Shown here piece after piece: positions 30,401 through 41,086 of a DNA stretch of 45,316 nucleotides. Location: assembly GCA_016721945.1 (NCBI GenBank), contig JADKHC010000027.1:1-45316 (forward strand), written 5' to 3'. The translations under genes were made by a program, and so were the position numbers. Position 1 is the stretch's first letter. Each line of letters opens with the position of its first letter. The stretch comes from Verrucomicrobiota bacterium (GTDB taxonomy: Bacteria > Verrucomicrobiota > Verrucomicrobiia > Opitutales > Opitutaceae). Under the pieces are notes generated by a model. It did no database searches. It had not been told where the DNA came from and worked only from the letters and a program-made list of their open reading frames with translations.

Positions 30401-31206
30401 CTAAACACCAGAACCATCACGCCGTGAGGCTTCGCGATCAATCCGGTCGAATTCTGCGCGGGGGAGTTCAATCTCGGCGATCCGTTTGAAATGCTTCATG
30501 AAACCCATCTCGGGATGATTTGTTTTTGCCGCGAGCGCCTTTTCGTTGAGTGCAGCACTCGTAGCCGCAGGCAACCACTCTCTGGCTATATCTACAAAAT
30601 GCCCAAAAACATTCTTGTTTCCGTGCAATCGTGGTGAGCGGCGGTCGGAGTCGGTCCGCGCAGAAGCTTTTGTGCGTCGCGGCCGAAATCACGCCAGGCT
30701 ACCCAAACGGCTGGCCGCACTTTTGAGGTGTGAAGCACTTTCTCGGCAAAGATTGCCGCCTTCTGCAACTGTGCACGCACTTCGGCATCGTTGGGATCGC
30801 GGTGTGATAACAACTCCGTTGGAGGCATCAGTGAAAAGTTTTTCGGATCGTCCAAATTGTCGCCAGGTTTTGTCGTCGCTAGCGGTATTGTTTGGATCGG
30901 TGAGCTTGGCAGAGGTACGGTCGACGGTTTTGGCGGCGGTTCCTCAGCAACTCGTGCCGCGCTCATACCGTTCGGCGATTTTGCTTTCGCGGCCTTTGGC
31001 TTCGCTACGCCTGGTTGGCCACTACGAACTTCATCGAGCGTCAATTTCAGCGCTTTCGCGAGACCCTCGATTTCCTCTTCGCGCATGTCGCAATAGCCTT
31101 TTTCGATACGTGAGTAGCGGGCCGGTTTGATTCCTGCCGCAAGGGCGAGTGCCGCTTGACTAGGGAAATTTTCCGTCCGTAGTTTCTTGAGCCAGTCAGT
31201 GGCCAT
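30401..31206 (-). CDS. XRE-family helix-turn-helix regulator (one frame break)
   Basis: The N-terminal 60 residues form an XRE/Cro-type DNA-binding domain (SQAALALAAGIKPARYSRIE then KGYCDMREEEIEGLAKAL). A Pro/Ala/Lys-rich linker follows, then a C-terminal helical domain. Near 30625 the frame changes and the protein continues as RLHGNKNVFGHFVDIAREWL to a TAG at 30401-30403, about 268 residues. It is divergent from the outer-membrane barrel gene and convergent with the defence cassette. It could control either the cassette or itself; no operator is evident. Confidence 0.75.
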
Positions 31207-31444
31207 TATGATGCCTTCTCATGTAATGTTGGAAGAGCAGGGTGCCCGCAGTGCGCAAAGCCCGTCAATACCTACATCGGTCGCCTGCAATACGCGTTGC
31301 GGGATGATGCTGATCGCGGCATCCGCTCCTGAGCGGCCGATTTACATCCGTTATTGTTTCTCCTATCTGCACCCCTGGCCAAACAGGGTTCTTCACAGCG
31401 ACTTGCCTACTCAATCTGCATTAACAGAGTTGTGGGTACATACC

Positions 31445-32296
31445 ATGAAACTCAAAATCCATTCCCTCATTTTTTGTGTTATAGCTTGGCCTGTCGCCAT
31501 GTGCATGGGAGCAACGCCGCGTCCGGTCGAGGGTATCATGGACAACTCTTTCCTCGTGGAAGAAGCGTATAACCAAGAAACAGGCGTGGTTCAGCATATT
31601 TCAACGGCACAATATTCCAAAAACCGATCCTCGGGTGATTCGGCTTGGAATTTCTCGTTCACTCAAGAATGGCCTGCCCCAAACCAGACACATCAGCTCA
31701 GCTACACGATTCCCTATTCCTCGCGGCGTTCTACTGGCGAAACCCAAAGTGGATTTGGCGACATACTGATCAACTATCGCTACCAAGCATACTTTAACGA
31801 AGACAGCCTGACTGCTTTTGCTCCAAGATTGAGCGCTGTATTGCCTACTGGTAATTCTGATCGCGGCTTCGGCGACGACACCGTAGGTGCCCAAATTAAT
31901 CTTCCCTTCAGCACCACGGTCGGTGACCACTGGTTTGTTCATACCAACATCGGCACTACTTACCTCCCGCAAAGCAAAGCCGCCGACAAAACCGACCTCC
32001 AGCACTATAGTGCAGGTGTGAGCGTAATTTTTGCAGCATCGCCCACGACACATTTTATGCTGGAATGCGTGGCCAACTGGAACGAAGAACGCTCCCCTTC
32101 AGGCCGAGTTACGCGGCCCCCCGTAACAGTGATTTCTCCAGGGGTGCGCCACGCTTTCAATCTGCCACGAAATCTCCAAATTGTCGCAGGCCTTGCAGCA
32201 CCGATCGGTCTGAGCAGCGCGGCCGACGACTACGGGGTTTTCCTATATTTATCCATTGAGCACCCGTTCAGCAGAACACCCAGCGAAAAGCGCTAA
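31445..32296 (+). CDS. Outer-membrane beta-barrel protein
   Basis: 283 residues with a signal peptide (MKLKIHSLIFCVIAWPVAMC) and a mature part made of alternating strands ending in aromatic residues, typical of the transporter-like family once named for phenol-degradation MetA. The C-terminal strand ends DDYGVFLYLSIEHPF. The frame is open upstream to 31187, but the signal peptide sets the start at 31445. It lies beside the metal-efflux operon, so an outer-membrane role in metal stress is possible; substrate unknown. The 31207-31444 gap upstream is shared with the divergent XRE gene and shows no clear promoter or operator. Confidence 0.75.
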   Translation: MKLKIHSLIFCVIAWPVAMCMGATPRPVEGIMDNSFLVEEAYNQETGVVQHISTAQYSKNRSSGDSAWNFSFTQEWPAPNQTHQLSYTIPYSSRRSTGETQSGFGDILINYRYQAYFNEDSLTAFAPRLSAVLPTGNSDRGFGDDTVGAQINLPFSTTVGDHWFVHTNIGTTYLPQSKAADKTDLQHYSAGVSVIFAASPTTHFMLECVANWNEERSPSGRVTRPPVTVISPGVRHAFNLPRNLQIVAGLAAPIGLSSAADDYGVFLYLSIEHPFSRTPSEKR

Positions 32297-32377
32297 AGTA
32301 AACCGCTAGAATCTTCACAAACTGTTTTTAGTTTGGCACGGACAGCGTCGAAGCCGTCCCGAAAGGCAATGCACTCG

Positions 32378-32635
32378 TCAGGTCGTTTTCTCTCGATGTT
32401 TGTGCATGCCTTTGACGGCCGCCTCACGCTTCCGACGGCGGTCAATAATGAAGTCCACCAGCGCGCCCAGCGCTAGACCGACGACTCCTCCCGCGATCAT
32501 CCGAATCATGGAAACGCCGCAAATAACCTCGCTTACTGCGCCAACCAGCCAACCCGTAAATAGACCCACGACCATCCACATCGAGCCCATGCTTTCGGCA
32601 GGTTTTGAGGCCTGCTTTTCTTTGCGCTTCGACAT
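32378..32635 (-). CDS. Small two-helix membrane protein
   Basis: 85 residues: a basic N-terminus, two hydrophobic segments (MWMVVGLFTGWLVGAVSEVI and MIRMIAGGVVGLALGALVDF) and a very basic tail (DRRRKREAAVKG). Last gene of the metal operon, 17 bases after the P-type ATPase. No family recognised; it may assist the ATPase. Confidence 0.6.
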   Translation of the reverse strand: MSKRKEKQASKPAESMGSMWMVVGLFTGWLVGAVSEVICGVSMIRMIAGGVVGLALGALVDFIIDRRRKREAAVKGMHKHREKTT

Positions 32636-32652
32636 GGCCGGGTCCCGGAAAC

Positions 32653-34605
32653 TCAGTGGCGCGCAGACTTGGCCGTCCGTAACAGGCGTAGTGAATTCGC
32701 CACTACAAGCAGCGTGGCACCGGTGTCCGCCATGATGGCGAGCCAGAGGCTCGTGATTCCGAACAGGGCGAGAACAAGGAACACCGCCTTCAGTGTGAGC
32801 GCGAACGCGATATTGAAGCGGATGATACCGAGGGTGCGTCGCCCCACCTGCACCGCTTCGGCGATCATGCCGAGATCGTCCTGCATGAGGGCGATGTCAG
32901 CGGTTTCAATCGCGGCATCCGTACCCGCCGCGCCCATCGCGATGCCAACCGTGGCAATCGCCATCGCAGGTGCATCGTTCACGCCATCGCCGACCATGCC
33001 GACGAAGGCGTATTGCGTGCGCAGTTCGCGCACGGCGGTCACTTTGTCTTCGGGCAGCAGATCTCCACGCGCGTTATCGATCCCGACTTCGCGGGCGATC
33101 GCATCGGCCGTACGCTGGTTGTCGCCACTGAGCATGATGATTTGCTTAACCCCGACCGCGTGGAGCGCAGCCACCGCAGCGCGGGCGTTGCCACGCACTG
33201 CGTCACCGACTGCAATCAGGCCGAGCACGCGTCCGGTCGCGCCGTTGTTTGGTTTTTCACCGACGACAATCGCGGTCTGACCGCGTTCTTCGATGGCGGA
33301 CAGACGTTGCTCCAACTCCGGCGAACACACGCCAAGTTCGTGTGCGAAACGATGATTGCCGATGAAGACGGCCTTGCCGTTGACCGACGCTTCGGCCCCG
33401 CGTCCGGGTTTGGTCTGAAAATCCTGCGCGGCATTGAACGCGATTTTCTGTTCGCGCGCTTGCGTGACGATGGCTTGCGCGAGCGGATGCGAGGAGTGTT
33501 CGTCGATTGCCGCCGCGACCTGCAACGTCTCCTCTTCGCTCGCGGTTACTCGCTCGATACCGAGCACGCGCGGCTTCCCTTCGGTGAGTGTGCCGGTCTT
33601 GTCGAGTGCCAGCGCGCGGAGCTTGCCGATGGTTTCCAAATGCGCGCCGCCTTTCACGAGCACGCCACGCCGTGCGAGGGCGGTGAGTCCGGCGACGACA
33701 CTGACCGGCGTGGAAATCACGAGCGCGCACGGGCACGCAATGATGAGCAACACGCAGGCGCGATAGAGCCAGATGTTCCATTCGCCACCGAACAAGAGCG
33801 GCGGCACAAGAAAAACTAGCAAAGCCAGGAGCGAGACGGATGGCGTGTAATATTTTGCGAATACATCGACGAACCGCTGGGTTGGCGCTTTCTGCTCCTG
33901 TGCGTCCTCGACGAGGCGGATGATGCGCGCGAGCGTGGTGTCACCGGCCGCCTTCGTGACGCGGACTTCGAGTGACCCCTCGCCGTTAATCGAACCGGCG
34001 AAGACCGAATCACCGGGTTTCTTGTCCACGGGCACGGACTCGCCGGTGATCGGCGCTTGGTTCACGGCGGAATTGCCAATCGCAACCACGCCATCGAGCG
34101 GGATGCGTTCGCCGTTTTTCACGAGCACAACGGCATCAACAGCGACTTCAGCCACCGGTTTTTCAACGGTGCCATTGTCGGTTTTAACCAGTGCGGTTTC
34201 GGGGGCGAGTTCGAGCAAAGCGCCAACGGCACGGCGGGCGCGACGGTCCGCCCAGCCTTCGAGCCATTCGGCAACGCCGAATAGCACGACAACGGTGGCG
34301 GCCTCGGCCCATTCGCCGATGAAGGCCGCACCGAGGACGGCAACCACCATCAGCAGATTGATGTTGGGCCGTAGTTGCCGGACAGCCTGCCAGGCGCTCG
34401 GTAAAAGGAACCAGCCGCCAAGCACAACGGCGAACATGGCAAGCGTTCTGGGGAGAATGGCCGGCCCCAGATGCCCCCATTGCGCGACGAGCGTTGCGAC
34501 ATTGAACACGGCGGCGACCGCGAGGCTGCGCGTGGGCCACGGGTTTTCATGATCGTGATCGCAACCGCAGTGAGCGGATTCTCCCTCGTGTTCGTGGTCA
34601 TTCAT
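32653..34605 (-). CDS. Zn/Cd/Pb-exporting P1B-type ATPase (ZntA/CadA type)
   Basis: Pumps divalent soft metals out of the cytoplasm using ATP. All catalytic marks are present: TGES (residues 187-190, actuator), the metal-site CPC (291-293), phosphorylated Asp335 in DKTGT, SSHPLA (371-376), GDGVNDAP (about 555) and the late membrane segments. 650 residues, intact. Instead of a folded N-terminal HMA domain it has a short His/Cys-rich tail (HEHEGESAHCGCDHDHE), as in some Zn/Cd pumps. Copper pumps share CPC, but the His-rich tail and the Czc neighbours favour Zn/Cd/Pb. Confidence 0.94.
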   Translation of the reverse strand: MNDHEHEGESAHCGCDHDHENPWPTRSLAVAAVFNVATLVAQWGHLGPAILPRTLAMFAVVLGGWFLLPSAWQAVRQLRPNINLLMVVAVLGAAFIGEWAEAATVVVLFGVAEWLEGWADRRARRAVGALLELAPETALVKTDNGTVEKPVAEVAVDAVVLVKNGERIPLDGVVAIGNSAVNQAPITGESVPVDKKPGDSVFAGSINGEGSLEVRVTKAAGDTTLARIIRLVEDAQEQKAPTQRFVDVFAKYYTPSVSLLALLVFLVPPLLFGGEWNIWLYRACVLLIIACPCALVISTPVSVVAGLTALARRGVLVKGGAHLETIGKLRALALDKTGTLTEGKPRVLGIERVTASEEETLQVAAAIDEHSSHPLAQAIVTQAREQKIAFNAAQDFQTKPGRGAEASVNGKAVFIGNHRFAHELGVCSPELEQRLSAIEERGQTAIVVGEKPNNGATGRVLGLIAVGDAVRGNARAAVAALHAVGVKQIIMLSGDNQRTADAIAREVGIDNARGDLLPEDKVTAVRELRTQYAFVGMVGDGVNDAPAMAIATVGIAMGAAGTDAAIETADIALMQDDLGMIAEAVQVGRRTLGIIRFNIAFALTLKAVFLVLALFGITSLWLAIMADTGATLLVVANSLRLLRTAKSARH

Positions 34606-34610
34606 AATGG

Positions 34611-35021
34611 TTAGGGTTGATGCGTTGCTCCCTCATGCGCGCTGACCAAGATGCGAACTGTCGCTTGTGGCCAAGATTCCGAGGGGATTTGAAAGGACGC
34701 AGGGTAAGGATATGAGTGACGCGAACCTTTGTTTAGCTGGATCGGAACGTTCTTCAGTGCGAGTTGTTGTCCGTTGGCATCCAGGAACTGGACATCGACA
34801 TGAGTTGGAACAATCCGCGTCCACTTAAACGCCTGCTTCGCCCTGCCACAAACAGCCAAATGACCGTCTGTTTCTGAGATGTAGGCATCAAGTATGTGCA
34901 CGTCTTGGCCGGGGGCTTTGGCAACGGTGACGGCGGAGACTCTGGCCGGTGGCGGTTGGATCGTCGTGCAACCAGTCAGACCCGCTACGATGAGACACAG
35001 GAGCAGATGGTGCTTTTTCAT
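34611..35021 (-). CDS. Lipoprotein of the metal operon
   Basis: 136 residues with a lipoprotein signal (MKKHHLLLCLIVAGLTGCTT). The mature domain is beta-rich and resembles small immunoglobulin-like secreted domains. It ends 5 bases before the ATPase start. Function unknown; probably periplasmic, made with the efflux pumps. Confidence 0.7.
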   Translation of the reverse strand: MKKHHLLLCLIVAGLTGCTTIQPPPARVSAVTVAKAPGQDVHILDAYISETDGHLAVCGRAKQAFKWTRIVPTHVDVQFLDANGQQLALKNVPIQLNKGSRHSYPYPASFQIPSESWPQATVRILVSAHEGATHQP

Positions 35022-35033
35022 GGGAATCTGGGA

Positions 35034-35477
35034 TCAGTTGGTTTCGAGTTCGGCGGGTACCTGTTGGTTTGTGTTGATCGCACTGCCACCCGGGTATTGG
35101 ACCACAAAGCTCTCGGCTTCAGCTCCGTCTGTGGCAAAGAGCGACAGGTGAATCCGAAAGACAAGCGGAGGCAGGATGGAAGGTGGCGATACCAGCGTAT
35201 CGCCATCCGGATTGAGGACGACACGCCGATCCTTACGCGCCGGATAAACGACGCGGGCGGTTGCACGCACGACATCGGGCGGCATGGTTTTTTTCTCCGA
35301 GTCGAAGAATTTTACGACGAGCCGATTTTCAGTCGCCTCGACATTGATCCAACCGCCACCTGTACGGGCAAGGTTGCAGCCAGACTCCGGTAACTTGAGC
35401 GCTGTTCCCGGCTCCAAGGCCCACGCCAAATTGGCAGCCAGCAACACGAATATGAACCAGTGAAGCAGTGTTTTCAT
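35034..35477 (-). CDS. Exported protein of the metal operon
   Basis: 147 residues with a signal peptide (MKTLLHWFIFVLLAANLAWA). The mature part is beta-rich, with KLPESGCNLARTGGGWINVE near the start and strands throughout. Its length and layout recall the next protein (35528-35992), so the two may be related. Function unknown; a periplasmic role is inferred. Confidence 0.68.
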   Translation of the reverse strand: MKTLLHWFIFVLLAANLAWALEPGTALKLPESGCNLARTGGGWINVEATENRLVVKFFDSEKKTMPPDVVRATARVVYPARKDRRVVLNPDGDTLVSPPSILPPLVFRIHLSLFATDGAEAESFVVQYPGGSAINTNQQVPAELETN

Positions 35478-35527
35478 TTGGAGAGCTTTCTTAGAGTCTA
35501 CCGTCCGCTAGCGCAGAGGTGTTGAGA

Positions 35528-35992
35528 TCAGTGCCCGTGACCGCTGTGATCGCCGCCAGCCTCGGTGCAGGTGCAGGCGTATTCGGCCCGCTTGCATTCA
35601 CCGCAAACCTCGGCGTGGTATTCCACACGGTAGTTCGTCGGCTTGGCGGTCGCGTTGGCCTTCAACTGGACGACCACACGGTAGCCGTCGCCTGCGGGGA
35701 GCGGGGCGACGGAGACGAGAGCACCGTCCTTGATGGCGAATTCGAGTTTTGCTTTACCGGATGGAGCCTCGGCGGTGACGATAGCCACCTGATCGGTTGG
35801 CGAGACCGGCTTCAGATCGGCGTCGTAGAAGCTGATCACAACGTTGCGACTGGCATCGACGAAGAACTCCGCGTGCGGTGCGGTCGCAGTGAGAATGCGG
35901 CCACCCTTGGGGCCAGCGATTGGTTTGGCAAAGAGCGCGCTGGCCGAGAGAACGAGCGCGGCGATAATACTGAGTGTGTGTTTTGTTTTCAT
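35528..35992 (-). CDS. Exported Cys/His-tailed protein, probable metal binder
   Basis: 154 residues: signal peptide (MKTKHTLSIIAALVLSASAL), a beta-rich body, and a C-terminal tail with four Cys and four His (CGECKRAEYACTCTEAGGDH then SGHGH). The tail is the kind that chelates Zn, Cd or Cu in the periplasm. The frame is open upstream to 36148 but the signal peptide fixes the start at 35992. It lies between czcA and other small exported proteins. Confidence 0.72.
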   Translation of the reverse strand: MKTKHTLSIIAALVLSASALFAKPIAGPKGGRILTATAPHAEFFVDASRNVVISFYDADLKPVSPTDQVAIVTAEAPSGKAKLEFAIKDGALVSVAPLPAGDGYRVVVQLKANATAKPTNYRVEYHAEVCGECKRAEYACTCTEAGGDHSGHGH

Positions 35993-36026
35993 AGTTGTTT
36001 TGAGGGGTGGGATGATGGGTGAATTT

Positions 36027-38953
36027 TTATTTAGCGGGTGTGGGTGAAGCGGACTTCGCAGGCTCAGGATCACGTTCGAAGCGGTCGTAGAGCGCCGGCA
36101 ACAACACGAGCGTGAGAAACGTCGCGCTGATGATGCCGCCGATGACAACGGTCGCGAGGGGACGCTGGACTTCGGCCCCGGCTCCGTTCGCGAGTGCCAT
36201 CGGCAGGAAGCCGAGCGACGCTACGAGCGCGGTCATGAGCACGGGCCGCAGCCGCGTGAGCGAGCCTTCGATGGTCGCGTCGCGCACGCTGCGTCCTTGC
36301 TCGCGGAGCTGGTTGAAGTAGCTCACGAGCATCATGCCATTGAGCACGGCCACACCGCTGAGCGCGATGAACCCGATGCCGGCCGATATGGAGAACGGCA
36401 GATCGCGCACCCAGAGCGCGAAGACGCCGCCGGTCACCGCAAGCGGGATTCCTGAATACACCAGCAACGCCTGCCGAAGGCTGCCAAACGCCATGAAGAT
36501 CAGTAGAAAAATCACGGCCAAAGCCACTGGCACGATGACGGCGAGGCGCGCGCGCGCTTCCTGAAGATTTTTGAATTGTCCTCCGAATTCAATGGAGTAG
36601 CCGGGGGGCAATTTGATCGCCGCATCCACCTTGGCCTTGGCTTCGAGCACGTAGCTCTCCACGTCACGACCACGCAGGTTGACCATGATGGCGGCGCGAC
36701 GCTGGCCGAACTCGCGGGAGATGGTGTTTACCTTTTCCGTGACAACAAAGTCGGCGACCTGGCCAAGCGTGATCACGCCCTCTTCATGGGACGAACGCAG
36801 CGGGAGGTGTTTAAGTTCATCAAGCGCGACGCGGAGCTTCTCCGGCAGGCGGACGACGATGGGATAGCGACGGTTGCCATCTACGATGACGCCAGTCTCC
36901 TTACCCGCGAGTGCGGTGGCGACCGTGTCGTTCACTTCACTGGCATGCACGTTATAACGCGTCATGGCATCGCGCTTGAGTTTGATTTCGAGCATCGGTG
37001 CCTTGCCGAGGGCGTCGAACTCGACATCGGCCGCGCCGGGCACTTTTTCAAGGATCTCACGCGCCTCGCAACGTTGACCCCCATCGGGTCGGTTGCGACT
37101 TCCGCCGTGCCGATGCGCGAGAAGGTGTGCGTCACCCCGGGGAATTTTTCGCGCAAAAGCTTTTCGCCCCGCTCCTGCAGTTCAAGTGAGGCGTCCAGGC
37201 CAATACTGTTGGTTCGAATCATGAAGGTCGCGAACGAACCTTCGTCGAGCTGCGGTACAAACTCCGCGCCAAGCCGGCCAAAAACAAAGACCGCGAGCGC
37301 GAAGAGAGCCACCGCACCACCGACAAAGAACCAACGCAGGCGAAGCGCCACATTCAGAGTCGGACGGTAAATCGACTTTGCGGATCGAATGATAAAGTTG
37401 TCCTCCTCCGAAATCTTTCCACGCAGGAAATACGAACAGAGCACCGGCATGAGCGTGAGCGAGAGGATGAGCGCACCGACGAGCGCATAGATGACCGTCA
37501 GCGCCATCGGCTTGAACATCTTTCCCTCGATTCCCGTGAGGGAGAGGATCGGAATGTAGACGACGGTGATGATAAATACGCCGAAAAACATCGGCCGGCC
37601 GACTTCCTTTGCGGCAGCGAGCACGGCGTGCAGCCGCTCTTCGAGCGTAAGCGTGCGATGCAACTCGTGTTGCCGCATGCCGAGACGTCGCACGATGTTT
37701 TCGACCATCACGACCGCTCCGTCGATGATCAATCCGAAGTCCACCGCGCCCAGGCTCATGAGATTGCCCGATACACCGAACTTCACCATACCGGTAATAG
37801 CGAAAAGAAACGAAAGAGGGATCGCGAGCGAGACGATGAGCGCAGCGCGCCAGTTGCCAAGCAGGCCGAGCAGGACCACTACGACAAAGATCGCTCCTTC
37901 GAAGAGATTCTTCTCCACGGTGGCGATGGTGCGGTCCACGAGATCGGTTCGGTCATACACCGTCGTGATCGTGACGCCGGACGGGAGCTTGGGTTTGATT
38001 TCCTCCAGCTTGGCAGCGACACGGTGCGCGATGATACGGGAGTTTTCGCCCGCAAGCATGAGCGCCGCGCCCAGCACGGCTTCCTTGCCGTTGTGGGTTG
38101 CAGAACCCGTGCGCAGACTGCTGCCGATACCGACATCCGCCACGTCGCGCACAAGCAACGGCTTCGAGCCAGCTCCGCGAAACTTGATGGGCAGACTTCC
38201 GATTTCATCAGACGACTGTACGCGACTGTCGGCACGGATGGCGATTTGTTCGCCGCCAATTTGCACCGAACCACCTCCCGCGTTCTCGACATTTTCTTCA
38301 ATGATATCGGTCAGGTCTTTGAAGGTGACACCGGTCGCGAGAAGCGCGTCGGGGCGCGCCTGCACCACGATCTGTTTCTCGTATCCACCCGAGGCATTCA
38401 CCTCGGCAATTCCGGGAACAGTGCGCAGCGACGGTTTGACCACGAAGTCGTGGATCAGCTTCAATTCCATGAGCTGCTCGGCGCGCGTGGCGGGTTTGTC
38501 CTTCGCGTCGGGCGCGTAGTCCACGACATAGTAAAAGATGTCACTCAAACCCGTGGTGATCGGCGCGAGTTTGGGCGTAAGGCCGGACGGTAGTTCCTCG
38601 GCGGCGTTCAGCAGACGCTCGCTCACGAGCTGACGCGCGCGGAAGATATCGGCGTCCTCACCAAAAACCAGAGTGACTTGTGAAAGACCGGTTTTGGAGA
38701 GGGAGCGCAGTTCGGTCATGCCGGGAATACCGCTCATTTCCATTTCGATGGGAAAGGTGACGAGTTTCTCGATCTCCTCGGGCGCGAGGCCCTTGACCTC
38801 GGTGTTCACCTGGACCTGAACATTGGTGATGTCGGGTGTTGCGTCGATGGGCAGGCGCAAAGCGGCCCAGATACCCGCGCCAAACAGCGCGAGCGAGCCC
38901 AGCAGCACGAAAACGCGCTGGCGTAGGGCAAATTCTAAAATTTTGTCGATCAT
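36027..38953 (-). CDS. czcA: CzcA/CusA-type RND heavy-metal efflux pump (internal loss)
   Basis: Proton-driven inner-membrane pump of a three-part exporter. The N-terminal half is intact: the first membrane segment, the porter start LPIDATPDITNVQVQV, and the membrane-centre segment SLGAVDFGLIIDGAVVMVEN with the Asp residues of the heavy-metal RND group. After TAEVATDPMGVN the sequence jumps to AREILEKVPGAADVEFDALG in another frame (near 37050), so about 70-85 residues that CzcA/CusA normally have in the second porter domain are absent. The rest (four or more membrane segments) is normal. The span is 976 codons instead of the usual 1,020-1,050. DFGLIIDGAV favours Zn/Co/Cd or Cu; the neighbours favour Czc. 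Confidence 0.92.
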
Positions 38954-38973
38954 GTTGGAATCAAAAGGATGGA

Positions 38974-39679
38974 TTAGTGGCTATGTCCGCCGCCTTTGGT
39001 AAGACGGAGTTCGGTCAGCCAGAGTTGTTCGACGGCTGCGGTGGCGATCACGTCGCCCGCGTAGAGTCCGTCGAGAATTTCAATGTATTCACCGTCGTTC
39101 GCCCCGGGTTTGACCGCGGTGCGAAGCAAGTACGCCGTTGACAACATAGACAAACGCTCCCGTTGCGGTCCGCAGCAGCGAGGCGCGCGGCACGGCGGCA
39201 CCCAGGCGGGCCGGTCCACGCAAAGTCAGGCTGACTGTCGAACCCACCGCGGGCGCGTCGGGCAGTGCAAGCACGATCTCGACTTGGGCGAGCGCCGCTG
39301 AAAGGTCGCGACGAACCGAGAGCAGTTTTGCTTCTGTCGGAGGATGTTTTTCCAGATCGTCGGCGATTTCGACCGGCACGAGCGAACTCGCGCGCGCAGG
39401 CGGACCGGCGTCGAATACGGATACAGTCACCTCGTAGGTATGCGTGACGGAACGCTCTTCGACCTCGGCGGTTTTCAGTCCGAGTGCTGATGAGGGTTCA
39501 GCGGCGAGTTGAAGGCCTTGGCCTTCCTTGAATCTCGCAGGAACGATGCCCTCTTCTCGCGCATGCTCACCTTCGTCATGGTCGTCGTGTCCATCGGTGG
39601 CTTTCGGCTTTCCGCAACCACTCAAAACAAGGAGCACTGCAAATGGCAGCACAAGAGAAACGAATGGGGGCCGGCTCAT
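38974..39679 (-). CDS. CzcB-like periplasmic adaptor lipoprotein (one frame break)
   Basis: Links the CzcA pump to the outer-membrane channel. Lipobox LVLSGC at residue 17-22, then a His/Asp-rich segment (HDDHDEGEHAREEG) that may bind metal, then a beta-barrel-like adaptor domain. Near 39130 the frame changes; the C-terminus reads YLLRTAVKPGANDGEYIEIL and ends in GGGHSH. About 235 codons, much shorter than the usual 380-500, with no clear helical hairpin, so this is a minimal adaptor or a shortened one. It overlaps czcC by 4 bases. Confidence 0.8.
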
Positions 39680-40968
39680 GGTTTGGTCTCCACGGCGTTG
39701 AAATCGAGCCCGGTCAGAAGCTGGAGCGAACTGCCGGCTTCGAGAGCTTCCTGCTGCGTTTCATAGAGTGCGTCGATCGCCTCGAGGTAGGAGTTTTGCA
39801 GTTCAACGTAGGTTGAAATCGGCACCGCTCCGAGACGATAGTGCCTGTCTGCTAGTTCGGCGGCGTCCCGGAATTTCTTCGCGGAATCGGGCGACCACTT
39901 CGCAGTTTCGGCGAGCTTCGCGGCGAAGCGATACGCGACCGTGATGACTTCCCGCTCCATGTTGCGCTGCGCGACGAGGACGGCTGTCTCTGCCTGACGG
40001 CGACGCGCTTCGGCCAAGGCCACGTTGGCACCTGCGCGCCGGCCGAACGGCAGCGGCACGGAGGCCAACGCCATAGGTGCGCTCTCTATCTCCTGCCTTT
40101 TCCTGGGCAAAATACGGGCTGACCGTAAATCCGGGGCGACGCTCGTTGCGCGCGAGCGACACGACGAGTCCCTGCTGTTCGAGTTCGATTTTGGCGGCAC
40201 GAAATGCGAAGTTGTTTTCGCGGGCGGCGGCCAAGATTGCGTCAAGCTCAGGTGGCGCGCCGAAGCCCAGTTTCGCGTTGGCGATATCGAGAGGTTTATC
40301 AACGGGCAGACCGCGCAACTGGTTGAGTTCGACGAGGCAGCCTGGACGGCGAGTTTTGCTTCGGTCGAACGATGCTGAAGCGTCAGTTCCTGCGCTTCGA
40401 TCACGCGGGTTTCGAGCAGCGGTGTGATGCCACCCGGATCGCGAGCGAGAAACGTTCACCGCAAGGCCTGGTACCGCATGGCAACCTCGGCAGCAGCCTC
40501 GGCGCGCTCGTGTGCGGCGTGCAACCCAAAGGCGAGCGTGCGGGCACGGTTGGCGAGCGCAGCCTTGAACTGTGCGAGGCCGAGTTCGGCGAGTGCGATG
40601 TCTTGGTTGGCGATGGCCTTCCGCAGCGAAAGACGGCCAGGCCATTCAAAAGTTTGCGAGACGGAGACCGACCAGGCGGTGCCTTCGCCGGCGAGCGTGC
40701 CACCAGCATCGGTCACGCGCTTGCGGCCAAGAGCGAGCGACAGTTCAGGATTGTCGCGCGTGCCAGCGGCTTTGCGGCCAGCTTTAGCAGCGTCAATCTC
40801 AGCTTCATAGAACGCGAGTTCGGGATTTTTGGCGATGATTTCGCCGACGATGGTTTGAACGGAAACCGGAGTGGATGACTCCGGAACGGATTGGGCACGC
40901 CCGGTGAGGGCGAAGAGAAGGAACCCGGCAAGCGGGCAGAAACGTAGAGCGAAAGGAAGAGACTTCAT
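39676..40968 (-). CDS. CzcC/TolC-type outer-membrane efflux channel (three frame breaks)
   Basis: Outer-membrane channel of the metal exporter. Signal peptide at the start (MKSLPFALRFCPLAGFLLFA), then the helical TolC repeat: VGEIIAKNPELAFYEAEIDA early and, in the second half, PLPFGRRAGANVALAEARRR and YRLGAVPISTYVELQNSYLE. Frames change near 40455, 40335 and 40070, with continuous sense across each. About 430 codons, normal for CzcC. The start at 40968 was chosen because the signal peptide begins there, although the frame is open to 41037. Confidence 0.85.
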
Positions 40969-41086
40969 TGGAAAATAAAAAATGCGGAGGGTGGAAAAAC
41001 AGGGCCGCAGAAAGGCCCGGAAACGCACAACGCACATCGCGTTGGCGCAGAGTCAGAAACGGCCAGTCAGTCCGCGCAGGGACTGC

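Noticed and set aside
30212..30427. Plus-strand 71-codon frame
   Set aside because: The minus strand here reads as a partition-protein tail; the plus frame has no ribosome site or protein-like pattern.
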